From the NCBI GenBank assembly GCA_947177685.1, contig CAMWVE010000029.1, positions 1 through 40,054 on the forward strand: a stretch of 40,054 bases of DNA, written 5' to 3'. A program made the position numbers and the translations under genes. The stretch comes from an uncultured Porphyromonadaceae bacterium (GTDB lineage: Bacteria > Bacteroidota > Bacteroidia > Bacteroidales > Muribaculaceae). This document shows, in pieces, positions 34,479 to 40,054 of the stretch (the stretch's first letter is position 1; the number at the start of each line of letters is the position of its first letter). The notes under the pieces were generated by a model that saw nothing but the letters and a program-made list of their open reading frames with translations, made no database searches and had not been told where the DNA came from.

Positions 34479-35819
34479 TTATTGAGGTTCGGTTGGTGAG
34501 GTGCCGTTTCCGGTGTAGGTTGAGTTGATGATGTTGATGTCGCCGGCGAGGTCATACTGCTTGCCGTCGGCACCTGTGGCTTTGATTACATAGTAATAGA
34601 CGCCTGATTGGACGAGTTTGCCGTTGTGTTTTCCGTCCCATCCTTGCGAGGGGTCGTCGAACGAGATTATCTTCACTCCCCATCGGTTGAAAATGGAGCA
34701 TGCGAACGAGACGATTGATTTGTAGCTCACTTTCCAGATGTCGTTGACGCCGGGTGAGCCTCCGGGCGAGAAGGCGTTGGGACAGAGCAGTGCTGATTCT
34801 CCCACGAATACTTCGTAGGTGTCTGAGACCCACTCGCATGAGCCGTCGGCATTGGCAGCCGTGAACCGCACATAGGTGGTGCCGGCGTCTGTGAAGGTGT
34901 AGGTCAGTTCAAGGTCGGAATAGGTGACATCGGGGATGTCGAACTCCGGGTCACGAGCAAACTCCCACTGGCGGAAGATGGATGCATCGCTGACGGCAGC
35001 CGTGAAGGTGATGTCGACGGGAGCCGAGCCGCCCAGTGCAGCCTCCTCTTTCTGTTCATTGTCATTGTCGCGCTCAGCCTGAACCGCCGTGGTGTGTGCA
35101 GCCACTGCCGTGGGGCTGATAATCGGGCTCTCTACCTGCTGCGGTCTGTGCCATGCGGTCAGGAAACGGTCGCCGGTGAGGATGAAGGTGGTGTTGCAGA
35201 GCGGTGCGGGTGCATGGATTGAGTTTCCGCTTACTGAGGCTATCTGCTCGGTTTTCTCCGTATCGGTGAACGCAGCCATCGTTTCATCGTATTGCTGGGT
35301 GCGGTAGGTCAGCGCGAGTTCGCGCGAGAGTTCCACAGCCCTGCCATTGATCGAATAATAGCGTATGGGCGAGGCGTTGCCGTGGAGAATCAGTGTTGTG
35401 GAATTGCAGTCAGTGCCGCCATTTTCCGGCACCAGATCGTGCAGCTCCAGCCTGTGGTTGGCATAGTTGGTGACCCAGAAGGAGCGTGGTCTGCCGTTTT
35501 CGGTGATGGTGAATCCGGTGTCGGCAGCAGGGGCTTTTACTGACCATACGTTGCCCTGACGGGTCAACCCTGTCATTTCCGATGCGTAGGCGCCTCCCTG
35601 CGCGCCCCATTGCTCCCATGTAACGGTGGCTGACTCCGAAGCGGCTTTATAGGAAACTACTGCGTTGCCGTCAGTGTTGTCAATCACATAGACATATTCC
35701 AGTCCGGTTGATTTGTCGGGGGTGATTACCACCGGACTGTCAGCCATGCCGCTGAAATTCAGCTGCGCCATGGCGCTCCGGACAATCAAAAGAAACAATA
35801 TGGGGAGTATTTTTTTCAT
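34479..35819 (-). CDS. T9SS type B sorting domain (gliding-motility C-terminal, CHU_C) protein
   Basis: This 446-residue exported protein has the signal peptide MKKILPILFLLIVRSAMA. The middle is beta-rich, with a PKD-like strand segment (about 300-340: TYTFTDAGTTYVRFTAANADGSCEW). The C-terminal about 80 residues match the CHU_C/TIGR04131 sorting domain: CPNAFSPGGSPGVNDIWKVS, FNRWGVKIISF, GWDGKHNGKLVQSGVYYYVIKATG. Known members are secreted by the type IX system and anchored at the cell surface. The function of the N-terminal part is unknown. It heads an operon with the lytic transglycosylase and uvrA. The promoter lies so close to the ATG that the message may be almost leaderless. Confidence 0.9.
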   Translation of the reverse strand: MKKILPILFLLIVRSAMAQLNFSGMADSPVVITPDKSTGLEYVYVIDNTDGNAVVSYKAASESATVTWEQWGAQGGAYASEMTGLTRQGNVWSVKAPAADTGFTITENGRPRSFWVTNYANHRLELHDLVPENGGTDCNSTTLILHGNASPIRYYSINGRAVELSRELALTYRTQQYDETMAAFTDTEKTEQIASVSGNSIHAPAPLCNTTFILTGDRFLTAWHRPQQVESPIISPTAVAAHTTAVQAERDNDNEQKEEAALGGSAPVDITFTAAVSDASIFRQWEFARDPEFDIPDVTYSDLELTYTFTDAGTTYVRFTAANADGSCEWVSDTYEVFVGESALLCPNAFSPGGSPGVNDIWKVSYKSIVSFACSIFNRWGVKIISFDDPSQGWDGKHNGKLVQSGVYYYVIKATGADGKQYDLAGDINIINSTYTGNGTSPTEPQ

Positions 35820-35825
35820 AACTTA

Positions 35826-35857
35826 CAAAAATACGAAAAAAAGTTCAGATTGGCAAG
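35826..35857 (-). promoter_or_regulatory. Bacteroidetes-type promoter immediately before the CHU_C gene
   Basis: The minus strand reads TATTTTTG (35826-35833) with CTTG at 35854-35857, 20 nt apart. Only 6 nt separate the -7 box from the ATG at 35819, implying a leader of a few bases at most. Confidence 0.65.
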
Positions 35858-36120
35858 TGCGGCAGATAAAAGAATGGTTAATTATTCTCAATTGATGGAG
35901 GTGAAGGATGATACACATTATAAAGCTACGGTGTGCCACAAAGAGCCGACTACAGCGTTGCTTTCGGAAAAGTTTGTAAGCAATACAGCCCCGGAGGGGT
36001 GACATTCTCTGTAACCCCGTACGACCGGAGGGAGTGCGGGGGTAGCTTCGCCGCTTTGCTGCTTTCCAAAATTGCAACTAACGGTAATCGACCTGATAAA
36101 TCTTCAATACTGCACTATAC
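35858..36120. repeat. Non-coding spacer with a GC-rich hairpin element
   Basis: This 459-bp gap (35820-36278) also holds the promoter, a hairpin and the tRNA. At 35989-35999 CCCC-GGA-GGGG forms a tight stem. At 36015-36021 and 36035-36041 CCCCGTA pairs with TGCGGGG around a 13-base loop. CCGGAGGG is repeated at 35991-35998 and 36025-36032. An open frame of 84 codons on the minus strand spans it but looks like a shadow of a repeated non-coding element. I see no real gene here. Confidence 0.5.
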
Positions 36121-36162
36121 CTGAGAGGGTGCGTCAAATTTTCATTTGACACACCCTCTCAG
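36121..36162. terminator. Strong hairpin downstream of tRNA-Thr
   Basis: A 19-bp stem with one mismatch and a TTTC loop (arms 36121-36139 and 36144-36162). It lies about 36 nt beyond the tRNA 3' end on the minus strand and may end its transcript. The core GAGGGTG-GTCAAA is shared with the hairpin after rpoC. Confidence 0.65.
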
Positions 36163-36197
36163 AGCATTCTTCAACTTGGTGTTGAGGAACTGTTTTG

Positions 36198-36271
36198 AGC
36201 CGCGAGTGGGACTCGAACCCACGACCTTCTCGTTACGAATGAGATGCTCTAACCAACTGAGCTATTGCGGC
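36198..36271 (-). tRNA. tRNA-Thr (anticodon CGT)
   Basis: This is a 74-nt cloverleaf on the minus strand: acceptor GCCGCAA/TCGCGGC, D-arm GCTC/GAGC, anticodon loop TTCGTAA (anticodon CGT, reading ACG), T-arm GTGGG-TTCGAGT-CCCAC. No CCA is encoded. Two pairs are A-C mismatches: position 6-67 in the acceptor stem and 31-39 at the base of the anticodon loop. Discriminator base 73 is U. All loops and invariant bases are normal, so it is probably functional, though a decaying tRNA cannot be excluded, since a Thr-TGT tRNA could read ACG. It starts 7 nt after the DUF4270 gene stop, so its promoter must lie inside that gene or it is co-transcribed. Confidence 0.93.
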
Positions 36272-36278
36272 TTGAAGA

Positions 36279-37676
36279 TTATTTTCCTGATGTCACCTGT
36301 TTTGTGAAGGTGAAAATTATTTTTGATTTGTCAAGTTCGAGGCTCGCCATGACGGGGGTGCTGATGAAGGGCACCACGGCATTGACATGCTCGGATGAGG
36401 TGTAATAGTAGTAGGAGGTTGAGGCTTCCGTGGTGGTCACCAGCGACACGGGGGTGATGGTGAAGGTGTAGTCCTCAGCCGTGATGTTTTCTTTTTCGAG
36501 CAGTTTGATGATGTAGTTGCGCATCTCGCCGAATGTGTAGCATTTGTTGACGTAGTTATAGTCGGCTATGAACGATGTCACATCGTCGGTGAGCTCGTTG
36601 TCAATGAAGAATTTGTCTTTGTCGCGGGAGAGAATCATCATTACGTTCGGCGGCGGATTGATGCCGTAGTCATTGGCGATGGACTCCACGGGAATGTTGA
36701 ACGAGAGGGTGTTCAGCACGGCGAGTTTGCCTGAGTTGCGTCGGTAGTAGTCCATCATCTTGATGATGGGGAATTCTATTTCAATGTCGCGTCCGGCAGG
36801 GGCGGCAATTATGTTCTTCCCTTCGTTGAGCATGGCGGTGAGTTGCGGCGCCATGGTGTAGTTGATGATGTTGTTGGAGATGACTTCGGGCTTGGTGGCG
36901 AAGTAGAATCCGATGGCTGCATAGGTCGAGTCGCGACCGTCGTCAGTTTTGGTATGTTTCTGATAATGGAGGCGGAGCGATGACTGGGCTATGCGCATGA
37001 CGCGTCCGGAACCGTAGGAGGTTTCGACATATATGCCGGGGAATACGTTCTTGACGAAGAGCGACGGGATTGCGAAGTTCGAGGGGTTCTGTTTGTAGGC
37101 TTCGAAGAGTTCGACTGCCATGTGGTGGGGCAGCGTGGCGTAGACGTAGCGGCTCTTGAGTGTTTTGACGGTGTCGTTCTCGCCTACGTTGGAGTATGTG
37201 TAGATTTTGTTTGCCAACAGGGTGTTGGGGTCGTAGTAACCTGTGGGGTCGAAGTCGGAATAGATAGGTGAGGGTAGCTGCTTGATCAGCGGATAGACCT
37301 TAAGTCCCATGGGCACGATGGAGTCGCCGACGTAGTCGCCGTTAGGGATGTTGAGCACAAGCTGGAGCGAGTCGATGTCAGCTGTGGAGACGTTGGTGGT
37401 GTCAATGACTGACGCTGACATGAACTGGGTGACGTAGCTTGAGGTGAGGGTGCCGTAGTTCTCGGCATGGATGTTTCCCAGAAGCTGGGTGACGGTTCGT
37501 GATTGTATCTTGTGGTTCTCGACGGAGCGTCCGGTGATGGTGTAGGTCGAGTCCATCACAACTTCCATTTTGTCCTGAATGAGAGAAGTGCCTATGTCAC
37601 CTGTGGTGTCGTCGCAGGCGGTTATGATTAATGCAAGGAGCAGGAGCGATGCCGTGAGAAGTCTGGAGGGTTTCAT
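36279..37676 (-). CDS. DUF4270 family lipoprotein
   Basis: This is a 465-residue predicted surface or outer-membrane lipoprotein. Signal MKPSRLLTASLLLLALIITAC gives Cys21 as lipid site, followed by DDTTGDIGTSLIQDKMEV. The family pattern TVTQLLGNIHAENYGTLTSSYVTQF (about 62-86), LQLVLNIPNGDYVGD and the long beta-rich body fit DUF4270. The function is unknown. In Bacteroidales this family is regularly found next to a short glycogen-synthase-like gene, as here (20 nt upstream), so the two are likely co-transcribed. The tRNA-Thr follows directly. Confidence 0.9.
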   Translation of the reverse strand: MKPSRLLTASLLLLALIITACDDTTGDIGTSLIQDKMEVVMDSTYTITGRSVENHKIQSRTVTQLLGNIHAENYGTLTSSYVTQFMSASVIDTTNVSTADIDSLQLVLNIPNGDYVGDSIVPMGLKVYPLIKQLPSPIYSDFDPTGYYDPNTLLANKIYTYSNVGENDTVKTLKSRYVYATLPHHMAVELFEAYKQNPSNFAIPSLFVKNVFPGIYVETSYGSGRVMRIAQSSLRLHYQKHTKTDDGRDSTYAAIGFYFATKPEVISNNIINYTMAPQLTAMLNEGKNIIAAPAGRDIEIEFPIIKMMDYYRRNSGKLAVLNTLSFNIPVESIANDYGINPPPNVMMILSRDKDKFFIDNELTDDVTSFIADYNYVNKCYTFGEMRNYIIKLLEKENITAEDYTFTITPVSLVTTTEASTSYYYYTSSEHVNAVVPFISTPVMASLELDKSKIIFTFTKQVTSGK

Positions 37677-37696
37677 TGTTTGACAGTTCGCTATGG

Positions 37697-38506
37697 TTAG
37701 AGTGATGAGTAGAAGGTGGCGTACTCGTGGAGAGCATCGTCGCCCGGAAATCTGAGGAAGGGTTTTCCGGACTGCTCGGCATAGTCGATGATGCGCGGGT
37801 CGATGTTTTCCGACGATTCTACAATGGCGTCGGCGTAGTCAATGGCTATTTTGTTGATTGCCAAGTTGTCAACTACTCCTTCCGGTGTCATGAGCGACTT
37901 GATCTGGTCAGGGGTGAATCCGTCCATGATCAGCTTTTCAATGAACCTGCTGTTGAAGTCGCATGGCAGGGGGTTGTCGTAAAGCGAGTAAATGACTTTT
38001 GCCGAGCGGAACGCGGGATCATCGGTGAAGCGGGTCTTGATGTAGAGAGGCGCCAGTGCGGTAATCCAGCCGAGGCAGTTGATTATGGCTGGTTCCCAGC
38101 GGAGTTTCTTGACGGTTTCCATCACGCCACGGATGAAGAAAATCGAGCGCTCGTCGTTGTCGTCGGGCGACAGATCGGTTTCGAGCCCGTCGATGCCGTG
38201 CTGGTCAAAGTAATCGTCGTTGTCAATGAAGTAGACCTGCATGCGTGAGGGCTGCAGGGTAGCCACTTTGATTATGAGCGGATGGTCAGTGTCGTCAATG
38301 ACTATGTTCATCCCTGAGAGTCGGATAACTTCGTGGAGCTGGTTGCGACGCTCGTTGATTATGCCGTATTTGGGCATGAAAGTGCGCACTTCGTAACCGT
38401 GTTCCTGAATTGCCTGCGGGAGCTTCTGCCCGAGGGTGGCGAGGTTGTCCTTAGGGAGATAAGGGGTTATTTTCTGGGAGATAAATAGTATTTTCTGTTT
38501 GCTCAT
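37697..38506 (-). CDS. Starch/glycogen synthase catalytic-domain-like protein (GT5 N-terminal half only)
   Basis: This 269-residue cytosolic protein starts MSKQKILFISQKITPYLPKD, followed by ATLGQKLPQAIQEHGYEVRTFMPKYG (about 24-49), the first Rossmann elements of a GT5 starch synthase. LRWEPAIINCLGWITALAPLYIKT (about 130-153) corresponds to the DVVHAHDW region of true synthases. The C-terminal GT-B half with the ADP-glucose-binding site is absent and the KTGGL loop reads DNLATL, so synthase activity is doubtful. The frame is open 16 codons further upstream, but conservation and the promoter favour the start at 38506. It pairs with the DUF4270 lipoprotein gene. Confidence 0.85.
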   Translation of the reverse strand: MSKQKILFISQKITPYLPKDNLATLGQKLPQAIQEHGYEVRTFMPKYGIINERRNQLHEVIRLSGMNIVIDDTDHPLIIKVATLQPSRMQVYFIDNDDYFDQHGIDGLETDLSPDDNDERSIFFIRGVMETVKKLRWEPAIINCLGWITALAPLYIKTRFTDDPAFRSAKVIYSLYDNPLPCDFNSRFIEKLIMDGFTPDQIKSLMTPEGVVDNLAINKIAIDYADAIVESSENIDPRIIDYAEQSGKPFLRFPGDDALHEYATFYSSL

Positions 38507-38567
38507 CCGTGAGTTGATTGATGTGCAGGACACCCTTGTCAAGGCACCCTGCATGACGATTATTCTG

Positions 38568-38600
38568 CAAAGTTACAATTTTTTTTGCAAATAACCACAA
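38568..38600 (-). promoter_or_regulatory. Bacteroidetes-type promoter of the GT5-like gene
   Basis: The minus strand reads TAACTTTG at 38568-38575, with a TTG at 38598-38600 as a weak -33 element. The leader to the ATG at 38506 is about 60 nt and contains the short palindrome CCTTGTCAAGG (38534-38544). Confidence 0.65.
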
Positions 38601-38626
38601 TCCCCTATGTTTAAAATGCTTAAATT

Positions 38627-38661
38627 AAGTCAGAAGTTAGAGTTACGAGTTATGAGGTATT
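38627..38661. repeat. Heptanucleotide tandem repeat, five units
   Basis: AAGTCAG, AAGTTAG, AGTTACG, AGTTATG, AGGTATT: a degenerate period-7 tract between the GT5-like gene promoter and the stop codon at 38696. The first and third units match the repeats at 20900-20913. Confidence 0.7.
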
Positions 38662-38695
38662 ATGGTGGAGTGTAGAGTGATGCTTTTGTGCAAAA

Positions 38696-39148
38696 CTAAT
38701 AATACAGATTGTAATAGGTTGAATCGGTGCCATTGGTGAGCAGAATGTCGGTGGAGTTCCGGAATTTGCTCACGGTGTAGCCGTTGTTGACCTCTTCAAT
38801 GAATTCCTTGTTAAGGTCAGTGTTCTCCAAGTCAAACTGATATGTAGAGTGATTGGCGTCTTGAAGATATATTCTTATTCCATACGGCATTTTCCGCTCG
38901 ACCCGTGCTGTGGCTTTAACCGGGTTAATATGTGCCTTTTGGAAAGCCTGCAGTGTCTCTCTTTCATACTCTATAGCTCCACTTGATACTATTGTTGCCA
39001 TAATTAAAACAAACACAATATTTTGGGTTAGTGACTGTCCGCGTTCCTTTAAGTAATCAGTGTACTTGTCAAGAAGCAGTAAAATGGCGATTATGGCTAT
39101 GGTTGCAACTATACAATAAATCAGTATTTCCGATTCAAAACTTTTCAT
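38696..39148 (-). CDS. Two-helix membrane protein, paralogue A, unknown family
   Basis: This 150-residue protein has two hydrophobic helices (about 8-26, ILIYCIVATIAIIAILLLL, and about 42-60) followed by a soluble domain of about 85 residues. I do not recognise the family. The soluble domain matches that of the upstream gene: INPVKATARVERKMPYGIRIYLQD, then TYQFDLENTDLNKEFI, GYTVSKFRNSTDILL and NGTDSTYYNL. The two genes overlap by 4 nt (ATGA), so they are co-translated. Codon use and base composition are more AT-rich than in the rest of the window. The soluble part is probably outside the cytoplasm, by topology only. Confidence 0.8.
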   Translation of the reverse strand: MKSFESEILIYCIVATIAIIAILLLLDKYTDYLKERGQSLTQNIVFVLIMATIVSSGAIEYERETLQAFQKAHINPVKATARVERKMPYGIRIYLQDANHSTYQFDLENTDLNKEFIEEVNNGYTVSKFRNSTDILLTNGTDSTYYNLYY

Positions 39149-39633
39149 TTTTTTGGGCTAATTGTACGTTTTGTTAAATTGAAATTATGCTGAATGGGTA
39201 TGCAGATGGTGTCATTGTTGATATAAAGATATATATCTCTTGAATTTGCCCGTTTCCCCAATAATGCTCCTTGCTCCATTAAGTCGATAAACAGGTCTTG
39301 ATTATCCACGCGCGTTTTATATTTCTGACCGTTCTGAAGATTAATATTTACTCCCCAAGGATAAGAATTGTCTATATCAACGGTTGCTTTTGTCGGAGAA
39401 ATAGCAATAGATTTCATGTCATCAAGCTGTTTTGATGACAGTGATGATAGGGCATACATTGTAAATATATATATTGGAAAAGATATACAGGCAATCATCA
39501 TGACAGTTCTTATATGAGGTAGTGGATTACCGTGGTTCTTTTTACCTTCTCTGATTGAGACATACACTATACCTGTAAAAAAAATGATAAATGGAATAAT
39601 AAGGAATATAGTTTGAATAGTATCTAAGCTCAT
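39145..39633 (-). CDS. Two-helix membrane protein, paralogue B, unknown family
   Basis: This 162-residue protein has two hydrophobic helices (about 6-27, IQTIFLIIPFIIFFTGIVYVSI, and about 42-64), then a soluble domain homologous to paralogue A: ISPTKATVDIDNSYPWGVNINLQN, YKTRVDNQDLFIDLMEQG, LGKRANSRDIYLYINNDTICI. A short basic tail (LTKRTISPKK) overlaps the start of paralogue A. No named domain is recognised. No TAnnTTTG box is seen directly upstream. The gene lies in an AT-rich stretch, consistent with accessory DNA. Confidence 0.8.
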   Translation of the reverse strand: MSLDTIQTIFLIIPFIIFFTGIVYVSIREGKKNHGNPLPHIRTVMMIACISFPIYIFTMYALSSLSSKQLDDMKSIAISPTKATVDIDNSYPWGVNINLQNGQKYKTRVDNQDLFIDLMEQGALLGKRANSRDIYLYINNDTICIPIQHNFNLTKRTISPKK

Positions 39634-39743
39634 ACTTATGAATTTGTGTATTAAGGGACCAGTTTAAATGAAAAAACTGAGTGACGATAGTCCATAGCTA
39701 CTGACTATTGTTGTTGCCCTGTTGCATTGGTGTTTAAATTGTA
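39634..39743. other. Spacer between paralogue B and the edge gene
   Basis: These 110 AT-rich bases show only a small inverted repeat, ATAGTC (39687-39692) with GACTAT (39703-39708). No promoter was recognised. Confidence 0.3.
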
Positions 39744-40054
39744 TTACTCTGATTTTTCTTTTAGTCTTTCCTCACGTCTTTTCTGGCGTTTCTTCAATAT
39801 ACTGAGATAGTTCGCAAATAGACGCTTGTTTTTACAGTATTCTCTATATTTTTTATATGATTCCGAATATGTTATGATATGTGGTCTATGTATGTCATAT
39901 AGGTTTTCACCGAATTCTTCTTCATGAACTATCAAAAATTTATTATGATAAACTTTAAGATAAGGAAAGCTTTGTTCAAAATAGTAATATTCTGTATCAT
40001 AATTCTCACCCTTTTCAATGTTTAATATAATTGGCTCGGTTTTATCAATGAATA
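39744..40054 (-). CDS. Unknown protein, 5' part beyond window
   Basis: An open frame runs from the right edge to the stop at 39744, giving 103 visible C-terminal residues; the start is outside the window. The visible part has an aromatic-rich segment (ENYDTEYYYFEQSFPYLKVYH), an acidic patch (VHEEEFGENLYDIHRP), then a strongly basic helical tail (ILKKRQKRREERLKEKSE). There is no membrane helix. I do not recognise it. It shares strand and AT-rich composition with the two-helix pair, so it may belong to the same cassette. Confidence 0.65.
   Translation of the reverse strand, partial: FIDKTEPIILNIEKGENYDTEYYYFEQSFPYLKVYHNKFLIVHEEEFGENLYDIHRPHIITYSESYKKYREYCKNKRLFANYLSILKKRQKRREERLKEKSE

Noticed and set aside
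34469-34573. 35-codon N-terminal extension of the lytic transglycosylase
   Set aside because: It is polar, lies before a complete lipoprotein signal, and overlaps the end of the CHU_C gene.
35823-36077. Open frame of 84 codons on the minus strand in the spacer before the CHU_C gene
   Set aside because: It covers the hairpin element and the promoter, has an arginine/cysteine-rich composition unlike real proteins here, and no recognisable start context.

Overview
The window looks like ordinary chromosome of a member of the Bacteroidota, order Bacteroidales. The evidence is: repeated promoters of the Bacteroidetes type (TTTG-like at -33, TAnnTTTG at -7) upstream of many genes; the gene order gldE-gldD-phosphopantetheinyl transferase; a DUF4270 lipoprotein next to a short starch-synthase-like protein; an outer-membrane beta-barrel receptor with a carboxypeptidase-regulatory-like N-terminus; and a protein with a T9SS type B (CHU_C) sorting domain. 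A gut lineage such as Muribaculaceae is my inference from overall protein style, not something the sequence proves. There is no transposase, integrase, CRISPR array or rRNA operon.

Left part (1-12.3 kb). The 3' nine-tenths of rpoC ends in a hairpin. It is followed by a repeat-rich spacer, a tetrapyrrole-methylase-family (RsmI-like) protein overlapping an MBL-fold hydrolase, a TonB-receptor-like barrel protein, a DUF5131 three-cysteine protein, an AMP-forming acyl-CoA ligase and, convergently, a DUF4136 lipoprotein.

Centre (12.5-26.2 kb). purH is followed by the complete elongasome operon mreB-mreC-mreD-mrdA(PBP2)-rodA, with overlapping junctions. A three-gene envelope cluster follows (YtxH protein, Phage_holin_3_6-type membrane protein, small cytosolic protein), and then a convergent LolC/E-type permease. 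A long palindromic element of about 200 bp lies just before the promoter of gldE-gldD-PPTase-MFS transporter.

Right part (26.2-38.6 kb). Mostly minus strand: a FadD-type ligase, an ECF-transporter S component, a sigma factor with a membrane partner, an uncharacterised divergent protein, and an operon CHU_C protein - MltD-like lytic transglycosylase - uvrA. Next come a tRNA-Thr(CGT) with two A-C mispairs, a DUF4270 lipoprotein and a short GT5-like protein.

Right edge (38.6-40.05 kb). The base composition becomes visibly AT-rich. Here lie two overlapping genes for small two-helix membrane proteins that are clear paralogues of each other, plus the 3' part of an unknown lysine-rich protein. This small uncharacterised cassette and the non-coding repeats (palindromic element, heptanucleotide tandem repeats, GAGGGTGTGTC hairpins) are the least explained parts of the window. 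The rest is core cell-envelope, nucleotide and DNA-repair metabolism.
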